Assembly (NCBI GenBank): GCA_008508345.1
Contig: QNGE01001232.1
Location: forward strand, 117,574-181,573
Length of the DNA stretch: 64,000 nt
Direction: 5' to 3'
Origin: Paragonimus westermani
Lineage: Eukaryota > Platyhelminthes > Trematoda > Plagiorchiida > Troglotrematidae
Shown: positions 38,401 through 51,090 of the stretch, in pieces
Layout of the letters: every line of letters begins with the position of its first letter
How positions within the stretch are numbered: position 1 is the stretch's first letter
Translations under genes and position numbers: made by a program
Notes under the pieces: generated by a model
Told to the model about the DNA's origin: nothing
Database searches by the model: none
Seen by the model: only the letters and a program-made list of their open reading frames with translations

Positions 38401-41400
38401 GAAAATAGTCTGTCAAAGCCAGACGAGCTAGTAGTTAAGTGAGAAAGATGAAAGGCAGTATTTGGCCATTTCAAAAGGCAGATGAAATGGGTGGAAACGA
38501 ACTTTTGATGAGATTTCAGTAGAAGTTTGTGATTAGCACAGATCACCAAAAAATGAAACTCAGTCATAGATAACAAATTTAAAATTCTCACAGGTTATTG
38601 AGGAAGAGTTGATACATGAAGCAACCTTGAAAGATAGAAGAAACTTTGGTTGTAGAGCTCCATAATTCTTGGGTGTACGGGGTGATTTGCCACAATTCAC
38701 TGTGATTTGCCAGAGACACTGTGAAGGGTAAATTTGGCTTATTCAAACTACGTTAAATACGATTATCCTTCACACAAAATTTGTCATATCATTCATACTG
38801 TGATCCATTGTCCCCAAAGCTGTACTGCAGTTGAGAGAGTAGCATCGCACAGCTTTGCGTTTTTCCGTCTAACAATGAGGAAGACTGACTGCACCAAATA
38901 AACAGTTGAATCAAACGTCAATCTGGAGATTTGATAAACAGACTGGAAAGTTGCAGTTATTAGGAGACGGCAAACTACACCTGATAACAGCCATTTATTC
39001 AATACATTGGTTAGAACGGAAGAGCAAGTAACCTGCCTGTAATTATTGGATTCTATTTTTACAAAAGAGGTAGTCCCTGGTCTCAACGCATCAAAAATAC
39101 GCTATTTTATCCTACTCAGTACACAGCGTATGTGTATGATCTGTGCGGGCTGAGCACTGAAGACCACTCCGTTCATCTTTTTGCCCAAGAGTGTGTGTGG
39201 ATTGTAAAGTCGCTTAGTGGGTCAAGGTTACCATTGTATACGCGTTCTGGTCGCCTATACCCCACACATGTTAACATAAGCTGCGTTCTGATGAATCGCG
39301 CTTTCATCCGCCAACCGTTCATTCACCCACACACTTAAGAATGACATTACCGCTTGTAAACATGAGAATATAATATGTAACTTATTTAAGTCATATGCTT
39401 TCTCTACCGCTGGTATTGCCTGTATGGCTTAGAGTTGATTTTGCCTGAATAGGGATACAACAGTTACAAACGTAGTGCACTCGGCAAATTAGCTTTCGAT
39501 TTCAAGCTATGCGATATTTTATGACCGGATGGATAGTCACAGTTGAAATGTGGGGAAGTGCACGCGGATTATCATGGCATTCAAAAGTGGTAGGACACGT
39601 TGCACAAAAGAGAATGTTTGAATATACAAGTTCTAGAGCAATCTGTTACGTATCGTAAACTGATCTACGATTTCGTAAAGAGTTCTACTAAAAATACTGT
39701 TGTTCAATCTGAGTATCACGTTTTGGAATTACCTATGGAACTTTGTCGTCTGTGTAGGGGAAGTGCATCACCGAATGATAAATAATGGATCTCGGTTCGA
39801 TGAGACATGACGCTAACTCCAATTCCATCAAGGTTACAAGTGTTGCTTTGTCCATCATGCCACACGTACAGTTACACCCCTCATTTTGTGATTACGGATC
39901 CCTACACCGCTGACAGCACAGTCCATTTTCGAGTCAACACGCATTGACTACAACAAAACACATGGCAGCATCTAACAGTGGGAGGTCAACAGTCATTTTC
40001 TCTGTCTCCCCACCAGAGTGAGCAGGTACTTTCAAGCTGCGCATACCGACAGCATAGCAGAAAGTTTGTTTAGTTTCAATAATGTGTCTTTAAATACATC
40101 ACCTGTGGCACTGACATAAATGCTGATCGAATATCATGGAGAAATATGTGTTACCACATAACATACCAAAGCAGAAACCAACACGTTAGGAAACATGCAC
40201 ATACAATGTATCGGGATGTTTAAACCCCACATGTTCGAAGTGTCAAACATTCATTATATAATCCACTAGTTAGTTAAAATTCACGTCACAACTTTCCTAC
40301 AGCTTTCTACTCATTGGCCCACCGCATGAACACCCTGGGCCGATGCTAGATAATGTCGAGCTCAAAATAGCCATATAATGTGTAGTCATTTCCACAATGG
40401 TGGTAGAGTGAAACGCGCGTTTTTCAGCAGACGGTGGTAACAACTTGCAGCGTAGTGCGACGATCGAGATGTCCACACGGNTCATCAAATCTGAACGCTA
40501 AACCACTCTCGCTTGTGAGCAATTTCTCACTAACACATCTTACAGACGGCCGTCTTTTTCACAGTACCCCGGATAAGTTTTTGCTTTTAAGATTTTGTAT
40601 TAAAAATCTAGTCTTCAGATCAAACCACTGGTAGTCCGAAATTAAAATGCCAACTATCAGTGGAATTACCTAAATAGGCAATGATTTCTACCAGAGGAAC
40701 GTTTGTAAATAACAAAAATAACTCAAGCGTCACAATTTAATACAAATTAAACGTCATTCACAGTTGATCACAACTGTCGCATTCCCATCGATTTTCCCGC
40801 CAGCCCTTTTCGAGAGGAAGCACTTGACTTTGAGTTTCCCTCTCATTAGAGCTTGTCAGTGGTGCATATCCCCGTCACGACAGGGGCTGGAATTCCGGTC
40901 ACGCTTTTATGTAGTAACCCGTGTTGACTAATACTCCACTGACCTCAAATTAGACATGAACGAATTAGCATACCTGGATGCTCAACCGTTGTCGATTGTG
41001 AATAGTGATCAGCTTACCCGATCGTCTCGATAGGAAACACAGTAAGTGTTATGTCAACTCCAGTCGATTACTTCTTAAATAGAACTCTCCAAGTTAACAT
41101 TTTCGTATACTCTACACTGGGTTATCAGATAGACGTCACGTATTCAAATATATCCTCCATATTACTTTTGGCTGTTTTTTCTCAAATGGATTCACAATTT
41201 CTGTTCAGCAACCTAATAAGAAATACACACGTTTCACATGTGGACCCTGTCCTACTAATCCAACCCGACTGGCACTGATTAGCTAGTTAAAGTTCCCAGC
41301 TCCAACAAAGTGCAGGTTGTCCGTCTACTTCACCGATTACACTGCGCAACATTTCTGTCTGTCGAAAATCAAATCGTGCTGTCTCACATAAGTTTTCATC

Positions 41401-44327
41401 CTGGACGGCCCATTTTGGATGCTTTACTAACTCACTATTATTGAAAACACCATTGGAAATGGACACTGAGGAGACATGTCTCATGAAAACTCTCAGTGAA
41501 ACAAGTATTTGTGTAACGCATTTCCAGTTGATATTTAATTTCGTGAGCATCACATAGGTAGGACATCATGGGCACACTGTATTTTAGAAACGGAGTTGGT
41601 AGTTAACCGGCTGGTTCTAACATTCTTCCTGCCCTTTAACACATTTCAAGAAGGTTTAGTAGCAGTTAGCATAATCGGGGTTTTACACAAAAAACATGTC
41701 GATTTCCTAACTGAATGTCTCGTATCCACCTGTGCTGTTTCGATTATTTTACGTAGGGACTACAGGTTGCGGTTTAAGAATGGTCTACCGCGCAACCCAA
41801 TATCGTGCGAAACGAGCTGTGATGTTGTTTGCGGTATGAATAGCGAAGAATGGCAGTTGATTGTTTACCTAATGAAAGAATTTCTGAAGCCGATTGTTTA
41901 GTAGGTGATAGATTGCGAATGTGAAGGCGAATTTTGGAGCTCAAATGGTACATTGTCAATTCCGTCGACTGTTGCCGATGTTGTCAAAGGCTGTTGGTCG
42001 AGGGGTGGCAACCTCAGAGCAAAGCATGCCCTAGTATTCCGAAACTAGCTAACACTATGTAACCGCCGAGACTCCTACCACTCCTCAGAGTTCTCAGTGA
42101 TCATTTTGTTCATTTTTACCATTTTCGCAATTGCGGTACACTTAATGCTTATCTGCGACTACAGTGAGCCATTTTATGCACACTTGACGCATTATTCACC
42201 GTAGAGCTATATTTCACATGCCCAAGGAAAGTCTCTGAGTAGGATTCTTCTAATACACTACAACTGTATAACCAGCCTTATCTCAAATGTTGAAATGTTC
42301 GAAACTTTCTAAATTAATGTTGGAAAATATTGTTGAAAAGCCACCAACGCGAACCAAGTCAGAATTCAAAGTGATACAGCGAGTGTAACGCCATAACGAG
42401 CAGTAACAATTTGATGCCTTTGAAAAAGGCTGTCTGCGATGCTAATGTCATACTTAATTTTTGTTAAAATCTATGTAATAAGGCAACTTCCGTCTACCGC
42501 ACTGTTTACATTTGTAGATTCTACTGTAGTATAGTGAGAGGAAATGCAGATTTTCTTCTTTTTGTCTAACATTGTACAGTCCAAGGACCACACCGTTCCT
42601 CCCAGTGGGTTTTCAACACAGACAATCTCTGTTACATTTACCTGAATTTTTGAAAAACTCCGCATCGGTTTATGTCGAGGTTTGAGAAATAAGATGGTGC
42701 GTCTTCCGTTAAACCCACGGGGAGATATATTGAGTTTCAGGAGACAATTAATAATGACATGACAGGCTTTGTCTAATAGACTGTCTAGAAGCCATAATAT
42801 GGCATCTTCAAACTGAGGATCACAACATCACTGTGATTCCTTGAAAACGTACGGTATCGCACTGTAGACAGTTTGGTGCTTACAACTGCAACTGGACAAC
42901 ATCGCCGAAGCTGTTTTGGCCCCATGACTGGAGCCAGCTACAATGAATACCAATGCTCTTGCTTGTAATACACCGTTTCCAGTTGTCAGCCGGCCAAGTT
43001 TTCACGAACCGACGTGAAAATGAAGTTATGGTTCAAGCAGTTAAAACATGTCCTCATTTACAGTCGATAGTTGCAAAGCATCGACACAGCGGTCCGAATT
43101 CGGCGCACCACAGTGAAGCCAAATGACACCAGTCACCCACAGATACCCAGGGAGAAGTTCGCTTCGGAAACCGCTCTACCGCTAGGTTTTGGCGAATCCA
43201 GCCGTCTCACTTGTGTACAGTCAACTTCCGCTGACCCTACTCGATGAGGATACCTGTAAACGCGAGAACTCGCACAGCGTTTGGACTTCAGTGCGGTGTA
43301 ACTATCTTCATTGTCTAATTCACAGCGTTGTTCCTAGTATGTACGACTCAGGAATTATTCACCAAAACCAGAGGAACAATCTGAATTATTCAACCTAACA
43401 TTCAGTCAAGAAAGATGACCTCAGGACGCGCAATATTGATATCCAGACAAAGCATAGTGTTAATACAACAACAGTCAGCTGGACTATTTGACCAATTTCT
43501 AAAATGGCGGATTTCTCTTTCGAAGGAGGGACGCCCACAGATGGTTAATGTTCATAAAGCAAACCGTACAACTAGAATATGGTTTCATTTGTTTTAATGA
43601 CCGTTGCGCAGCATTGGATCTTCCAAAGCTGGAAAGCTATGGAGCTGGGAATCCGCACGTTGCATTTGACTTCATTTAGATTTTAGTGTTCGACCCTATA
43701 ACTCATACCAGTTTGTCACGAGTATCTCCGATTATGCCATGTTGTCTTTTTGGTTCACAACAGTTAGAGTTCAAACCATAGGGCCCACGAAGCAAATAGG
43801 TAGAACAGGAAGTCGGTGAGGTGGATGCCTGGTCGGCTCCGATATGGTAGGTTAAATCAATCCAACGCCGAGATCGTTTGAACAGGATCCTAAAAGTGTA
43901 CTGATTTTCCAGGCTCAGCTGTTTTTCTCAACAAACCAATTCACATCGTACTGGGCATCACACTCTATCAGGTCATGAATGTTGTTTAAGGGGTCGATTG
44001 GGCTGTCGATTCAGCCATAGAACACCAATGACAGACCAGTTATATCTGGCTGCAAGCTACGCATCGTTGGTTTAAACAGACTGAATGTCATCAAGTGTCC
44101 TAAGAGTAAAGTTCACACGTGTGAAACTAAAAAGTGGAACATCACTCCGGAATATTTTGATTGTTGGTATTTAGTAAGGGATTTTTCCGAGAAACTTTAC
44201 CCGTAGGATCATCGTTTGCGGTTGACAGGGCGGCCACTGTCTTCTCTTAAGGCGCTCGAACAATCTGAGCATCACTTACAAATAAATACGGTTTAGCGTT
44301 CGCATTTGGTAATCCGATCTTGTCGAA
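35425..44327. other. Long stretch without a recognisable gene
   Basis: This stretch contains one ambiguous base (N at 40481) and only short frames. Those at 35687-35995 and 41596-41901 are among the longest but have no motif or splice context. A TAACAGTGGGAGGT string near 39969 also occurs at the edge of the LTR-like repeat near 63798. No RNA gene was recognised. Confidence 0.4.
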
Positions 44328-44515
44328 TGTGAGGCCAGTGGCGCAGTGGTCGATGCAGTTGTCTCATGAAAACATTCCAGAAGTTTAATTCCTGTTCATG
44401 GCTAAATATTCACTATGGAGAACTGTAACCAGAGTGAAACTAGAGTCTAGTGGCTCCTTTGTGAAGAGTCCGGTCAGAACCCTTGTGTGGCTGCACAACT
44501 GTGATCTACGATGTG
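44328..44515 (+). repeat. Hammerhead-bearing SINE-like repeat, copy 1, ribozyme decayed
   Basis: This copy aligns with the repeat at 47774-47962 over its length. The 5' part has a tRNA-type box A, TGGCGCAGTGG (44339-44349), and a box B-like string, AGTTTAATTCC (44382-44392), 32 bases apart, as in pol III type 2 promoters. The hammerhead region (about 44411-44453) keeps stem I arms CACTA and TAGTG plus GAAAC and GAGTC. The first core strand has lost its C and reads TGGAGAA, and stem II no longer pairs well. Self-cleavage is therefore not expected. Confidence 0.7.
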
Positions 44516-47500
44516 TAGCGCTCATTTTGGGTTGGCAGAGGTTCCTATACCGCTAGTTAAAAATGTACTGAGCTTTACAGAGCCAACATCACTCTGTATA
44601 CCCTTGGTAAGCAACTTTTGTGGACTTTCTTTGATATCACACTGCAAGAATGCTGGTGAAATCTATATGCTGATTAGATGTTGAAAATCTGCAATAACGT
44701 AAGTACTATCGAAAACGAAACGACTCTGGACAGCTTGCATCAGATAACTGGTCCGGATTTGACATGAAATGGCACGGTTTTCACCCCCAGCTCGCTCCAC
44801 TTCTACACATGCGTTTGCTGAACATCCATTCAAGCGTCGAAGCTGAGACGATGTGTTGGTGTTGTTTTCGTCTCGGTATAGAGCGATTGTGTGAACCGCG
44901 ATGAAAATCGCCCTGTCAGCTGGTTACAATGTTACTCGACTCAGTAAAACTCCGCCAGTCTTGGCAAGTTGACCGTCAGCGCATAAAGTTTGTTGATTGA
45001 TTCAACTGTGAGAGGCAGACTGATGATGCACGAGACGCTATTTGGTCATTGTGAATTGGTTTTTCTCAATCACAGCATCAGTTATTTGGAATACAAGTGC
45101 CACATATTTCAATATGACAAACTCCGATCGATCGTGTGGGGTTAAACTGTATGCCAACGAAAGACACTATTTTGAAGGGTGGATTCATAATGATTTTGTT
45201 GTTTACTCTTAGTTCAATAAATCTAAGTGTCCGGGATCTGGTGTGCAATCATAATGAGATGCTAAAGATATGGTTGGTTAAAGTGAAAATCTATCGTTTG
45301 AGAGTAAGCCGTATTCAGCGAAAGCAATCGATGCCGAAAAGTAAGTAAATAAAGCGAATTATGAGCAAGTAAGTGTTCTGTTCATGTCGGATCCCGGTTA
45401 GCCAGCCGATGATAACTGACCGTAGAAATTCGTTTTGTCCAAGCGTGTGTCACAACGGTAACAACGATATCACCATCCTATTCAGTACCATAACCACGAA
45501 CAGGATGACCACCTTCACCATCGTCGGAAGCAGCAACAACAGCGATGAAAGCAATAGTGCGCTTTACTCACTCCGGCTGAAAGCATATTCTGTCGACGTC
45601 TAATTTCCCCTTTAATTCGGTCAATATTTTATGCAAGTTGTAAAAGTAACTCACTATGTAGGTTTTCCTCCAAGCTTCGTCAACACAAGTTCAGGCAAAC
45701 TGTATCCCAAGACAAGACTACATGACCACACAACATTTGTATGTAATTTCGCCTCCTTTAAACCAAGCTCATACAGTTTGTTTCGAACGTTGGTAACCAG
45801 CATATGTTAGAACCTTGCGGACGGAACATGAAAGTTTTATTTTTGGAGAGCAGTTTTGATAAATCGGAAAAGCTTCTGTTTAGAATATTAAGAAACCTCT
45901 GGTGTACATTCTTCACTCCCTTTGTAAACCTCGGTACGGCGTTTTGGAATCCTACTGGCATTGCGGTTGGGTATATCTAGGTTAGGATCTCACAGTTACC
46001 TTCCTGGGACAGTTGACAAGTCAGCCGGAGGTGTATGAACGTGTTGACATCTTTGTACATGTGCCATTCCAATCTATTTCAGAAAGTTTTCTAGGCTACA
46101 TGTTGGACCGTCCAACACACAATCCGAGGGCAGAAGCCAAGATGGTAAAGTGAAAAACATGACTCTCTTTTGCATGCACAAAAGAAAATGAACCATAACA
46201 GAAACCTCCCCAATGATGCGACAAAATTGACCATCTTGCTCGCTATTCATTATCATCAATCTATTTACGTCCGTGGCTGAGAACGCACCTTATGTAATTA
46301 CCGGCCATTTAACAGTGGGTTTCCCGTGAAGCCACGCCAAATTTTTCCATTACCATGTCATTATTATACCCGCATACTGGCTCCAAATAACCTCCCGCCA
46401 CGTTATCTACTATAAGTGTGACCCTGTGTATTTTGAACTGAGCTGCATTCGACGGAGACCCAATTGTGAAGTAATCGTGGTTTGGAGTACGCTTGAGCTA
46501 GCAACGACACGGGAAGGCCCAGACACGAAAATCGGTCCACCAGATGAGCTAGGAAATCAAGCTGTTTCCAGGCTTGTCCAGCCAAAGCCCTTTTGGGTCT
46601 CCTCTGACAGACCTGTCGAACTGCCTATCAATGCGCTACATTTGTCCGCGATTAAGGTTGACTAAGTTTTTATTCCCTTCTTACTCAAACATGTGATGAT
46701 CACCAAAAGCAAGTCACTGAGTCTGCGGACAAGTGAAAGAACAAGATTATCAACTCCTCGGCTGGGAAGGTAAACGCCTCAACAGCACATCAACAAAACG
46801 TACTATATCAACATTGTCCTTTCCCATCAAAATTACCGAAACTCTGTGTACATCTGAGGATTTTTGTTAATATTTTTATCAGCACAAATATTTTACACTG
46901 TATGTTTGTTCCCGTATCTATATACTTCCTATCATTTCTACGACTGTGGATTAGTTTAGTTACCAATTTCATTTATCAGCTGTATACCAGAAAAGACGTA
47001 AACGGAATGTGAACCTTAAATTTTTGCCTTCGGCCCCTTAAGTTACTGACTTCAAACATGTTGATTCAGTTGAGGCCCGCAAATCACAGTTCTTCAGGTG
47101 TACCTTGGTCATGGTTATCTACTCCACAAAGTCCACACCGTGCGTATATCCCTAGACCCCAATATGATTGAGCCTAATCACCAGATCTCCACTATACGTT
47201 AGGAATTCAACCTAGTGTGTCACCAACATGAAGCAAACAACTTTTGTTGCTACTGTCCTAGAAACCATACGATTACTCCTCAACAGTAATCAGATACTCG
47301 GTGAGTAGAGGCAGGATTGGTTGCCACAGGGTTGAATATTACCAAGGCTGAGCATTCAAGAAACCTCATGATTCAGTTCTGACTGTTTCTGATGTAGCTG
47401 TTCGATCTGGGTTCCACGATATTGTGGCAGCGTAATCGCACAAAATGTTCAGAATGCTTCATTAATAAAGTGCGTTAAATAATTGTGTAAAAACAGTTGG

Positions 47501-47773
47501 ACTCTAACGTGTTTTCTCAGTGAGACTCAATCACAGTCAACATGAGGACAGATTTAGCTGTTGGCTCATACAACCTTTATTTATATCCAGTCTGATGAGT
47601 AGTAAGGGATTTTGGTTTCCATAAAGATTTAACACCATCCACAACCAACCGTAGCTATCGTGTTTCCAGTCAGCTGCTTTCGAAAAGAAGCACTAGATTC
47701 AAGTTTTACCCTATGATCATTACTCACAAACGACAGTGGTTGAACGTTCACACAGTAATTCGGTTGTGCCTAA
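44516..47773. other. No recognisable gene
   Basis: Only short frames were seen. One around 45373-45603 is low complexity (repeated Asn, Thr and Ser codons near 45450-45560). No repeat partner was found elsewhere in the window. Confidence 0.4.
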
Positions 47774-47962
47774 CGTGAGGTCAGTGGCGCAATGGTCAAC
47801 ATGGTTGCCTCATGAAAGCGTGGTCGGAGTTCAGGCCCTGTCTGTGGCAAGGATATGCACTACTGACGAGCTCTAACGAGAGCGAAACTCGAGTCTAGTG
47901 CTTTCTTTCGAAAGGGGCCGACTAGAAAGTCTACGCGAATGCAACTGTTGCGATCATTTGTG
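47774..47962 (+). repeat. Hammerhead-bearing SINE-like repeat, copy 2, full length
   Basis: This is a short non-coding retroelement candidate. The head carries box A TGGCGCAATGG (47785-47795), which fits the tRNA internal promoter consensus, and a looser box B-like string GAGTTCAGGCC (47827-47837). A complete hammerhead follows at 47857-47901, then a tail shared with the other two copies up to about 47962. Family context: schistosome Sm-alpha repeats also combine pol III signals with hammerheads. Mobilisation would depend on an RT supplied in trans. I saw no clear target-site duplication. Confidence 0.75.
47857..47901 (+). ncRNA. Type I hammerhead ribozyme, intact core
   Basis: All conserved pieces are present. 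Stem I is GCACTA (47857-47862) pairing with TAGTGC (47896-47901), 6 bp. The core strand is CTGACGA (47863-47869; the variable seventh position is C). Stem II is GCTCT (47870-47874) with AGAGC (47879-47883), 5 bp with an AACG loop. GAA plus A follow (47884-47887). A very short stem III lies within ACTCGAGT (47887-47894). The GTC cleavage triplet ends at 47895, so the predicted cut is between 47895 and 47896. Stem I is the open end, so this is type I. Stem III is only 2 bp if closed by a TCGA loop, so efficient cleavage may need a dimer. Confidence 0.88.
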
Positions 47963-50907
47963 GGGGATTTTCCACCTACATATCTATTCCATTTACTTGC
48001 TATGATCTCGAAGTGGGGTCAAAACGGGTCACAGATATTAGTCCGTAAAATGTCTGATAATAGTAGTCTTATGAAAGATGTGCCACGTGAACCATCCTCT
48101 GTCGTTGAGTGTGCCAATACACCTGAATCCAATGGAAGAACAGCGGGATCCACCGCCGCAAATGATTGGTAGTCTCTCCACAGGCAGCTGGCGATAACCG
48201 CATTGAAAACAATATTACTGTCACACAGCTGCTGAGGTCTCGTCTTGTAGCAGTGCTGATTCTGAGTATTGTGTCGTCCATCCTAAGACCTATCATTTGT
48301 AAGTTGCTGCGGAAAATCCAATCAGATGACAGACTCCAGGCGATTAAGCATTCCCAGCCTTAACGCCATCTTAAAACAACAGCCAGAGAAAGGAAGATGA
48401 GAGAATTTCAGCCTACCGATTCCGGCTGACTGTACAACGTAAACGCTATGACTTGAGACACCAGCTCACCCAGGATGACGTTATACTACCTGAAGTTATC
48501 AATTGTTGGCCTGTGGTAACGCCTAAGGTGCCTGAAAGTTCTGTATTGAATACCAACGAAAAGTGCATGACCTAAAGGAGTTCTCATTTTTTCTCTCCTA
48601 AGAATTTGATTATTCTGACGTTTTCATAGAAAAATTTCAGCAGTCATTTAGAAGTTCTGATTCTAAGTACACCCACCTAGTTCTCGTCGAGGCAAGTGCA
48701 TCCACTTAGAACAAGTCCCCGGAACTTCTGATGTGGTTACACAAGTACTGCCCCGTACGAAGTGCTAATAAACCCTTTCATCGTTTGTTGATCGCTCTGA
48801 CTCAATCGTGAGTATAGTATAGTATACTGAGTAGATCTCGACTGTAACAGATCATTTTTCTAACACGAGCAATAACGGAAAGTTTACACACAGTCTGTCC
48901 TGCCGCCTATTATCACTTGCCTGTGCGGATCCAGTCCTACCATATCAGGGTGGATACCAACCTAAACCACTACAAAACTAAGTTCTTTTCAAGTAACAGT
49001 CAAATCTAAGGTAACGGTGAAGCAAATATTTCTCACCTTTACTGATATTTGGAAAAGTCACTCCTAAATACTTCACAACATATCGGCTAGGGTATTCCCA
49101 TTCCGTGGGTCCCTTAAATATGTGTATGCACTGCCTACGATGTAAGTAATTAGACCGCCATCAGAAACTGCAACGCATACCACTGTGTGATGCTCAGAAT
49201 TAGGGACTTCGAATAGCCCTAGAAATCGTACTTGAATTGAAACCTCCCACGCAAGTAATAAGGCGAAGACCTGGTACTGGCAGCAGTAAGCAATTGTTAT
49301 TCATGGATTGAGACACCGAATTTATTGATGTACAACAGTATTAGAGAAATCACAGCCTGTCATTGGCTGATCTCATTAGCACATGCAACACCATAAACTG
49401 TATGTTAATTGGTGGAATACGGAACAGATGAATTGACGAATAACGGAAGGCACAACACTAAGACCGTTCGTCCAATCCTGATGTTGTATCATTAACGCGA
49501 TATTTGGATTGGCCGTCTGTCAGATCTTCTGTTGTGTCGGGGTTTGGATAATCGGTGAATCGAGATTTCCATCACACACTGTCACTTCAATTCTCATCCA
49601 GATGAACGAGCCGTGGTTCGTCTTCAATCAGTGTGATTCATTCCTACGGTGCATCACAGAGCCATGGCGTGCTCAATACATGAGAGACGACGAATGGTCT
49701 ATCGCATCGATTGGGTACTCGTTGAAGAGATGAATGATGAATTGTAATCTGGAGATATTCCTGTTTGCATGACACAGCGCTTCTGGATATTCTTGAGCCA
49801 GTCTGTTAAGTAACTCACGTGACCCAAACTACAAACTGTATGACCCGAATGGTCTAGAACCTACACTTTGTGCACACTCACCGATATCACGTTACGTCAT
49901 GCACTGCGCAGAGTACTGTCCTTATGTTACATACGCTTTTTCGTAATGCTCGACTTTAACTACCCGAAGCGTATCTTTGTAAAACTTGTTATGAACGCAT
50001 TGACAGCCTCGGACATTCGGGAATTCCGGAGATTCAGCATGTCCAGAGTTCTAGCAGGTGGCGTGTTGACAGAAAAAGTCTTAATTCATTTGAGTGAGAA
50101 CCAACGGGCTGGAAAATACCGACAACGCAGAAATCTCAAATCCATCTATATGTACAAAGCAGTATTACACAACAATCCAAAGCTGTATTCGAATGCGCTA
50201 CATAGGGCACATCTCCAAGCAACTGGAACACAATTCAGGGGGTATTAATGAGCAAGCTCTATGATTGAACTCAGCCAAGACAACTAGTGGTAAACAATCG
50301 TTGACAGATTCTCATATATGGTTGACGACTCTGTTGCAAGATGTGTGAAGAACAGTACCAGGCACTTGATTGACATGAAGCGCACGACCTGGAATTTGTA
50401 CCACTGTTGGGAAAGTCAGTTTCCCCCAAAATCGTTTATTTTTCTAGGCATCTTCGAAGAATACTTTGTGATCATAAATGTTACTTTACGCTCTCTGACG
50501 TGCTGAAACATAGTTTTGAGACGCGTTTCTGCCCCGTCTCTGGTTGATCCACTCCACCTTAAATGCGTCAATTAAGATGGAATTCTTCAAAGTTGCTCAA
50601 AGCCTGTATATACTGTAACATGCACTCAGAACCAACAAGCGCGCATGGATTGAATTTGAATTGTGTAATAGACCGTGCTGCTGTTTCGTTGGCACCGTTT
50701 TAGCTTTCGTTTGTGTATTCGTGCGCATGGCTTACTGGGTCTTTGGCTCATGCTTGTTCGTGTTGTATCTTTTTACAGGGTTGTTGTTGGAGCCCCTACT
50801 TCGGAAGAACGCTCTCTCCCCGTGACTCCACGTTGCCCCGAATTTATTCCGCAAGTTTTACGAGAATATGAGTGGAAACGGCCGGCTTGCGCGTTGCAAT
50901 GCGCTCA
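47963..50907. other. No recognisable gene
   Basis: The longest frame, 49868-50248 (126 codons, plus strand), has a basic C-terminal half and a LDFNYP-like string that only vaguely resembles LINE endonucleases. I would not call it. Nothing else stands out. Confidence 0.35.
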
Positions 50908-51090
50908 CGCCGGTCTGCTACGTTGCTCCTGGTTTGAGGGCACATGTATTCCCGGCTGAGGGTCAAGGTCTTGTGTGCTCTTCGGGGGGTTTTGGCTATC
51001 TTTACGCTCTGTATTACGCGTCTGTGACTTGTAGATTCGTACGTTAGCGATTTCTGGTTGTCGGTTACCCACGGGTTATAGCAGCCAGAT
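50908..51090. repeat. Dispersed LTR-like repeat, copy 1
   Basis: About 180 bases align by eye with 63613-63806, including the shared blocks around TGTGT-TCTTC-GGGGTTTT, the GTGA-TTCGTA region and the right edge just before a GCA or ACA. Minus-strand frames over both copies also give similar peptides (for example NPRRTQKTVTFNREY-like). It could be a piece of an LTR or another dispersed repeat. No coding role is supported. Confidence 0.5.

Noticed and set aside
41596..41901. 101-codon plus-strand frame
   Set aside because: No motif, no splice context and no repeat partner; its length is not exceptional for this stretch.
45015..45050. CTGATGATGCACGAGACG, a partial hammerhead-like string
   Set aside because: GAAA is missing and the arms do not pair.
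49868..50248. 126-codon frame with a LDFNYP-like string, possibly a LINE endonuclease piece
   Set aside because: No other endonuclease motif occurs in any frame nearby.
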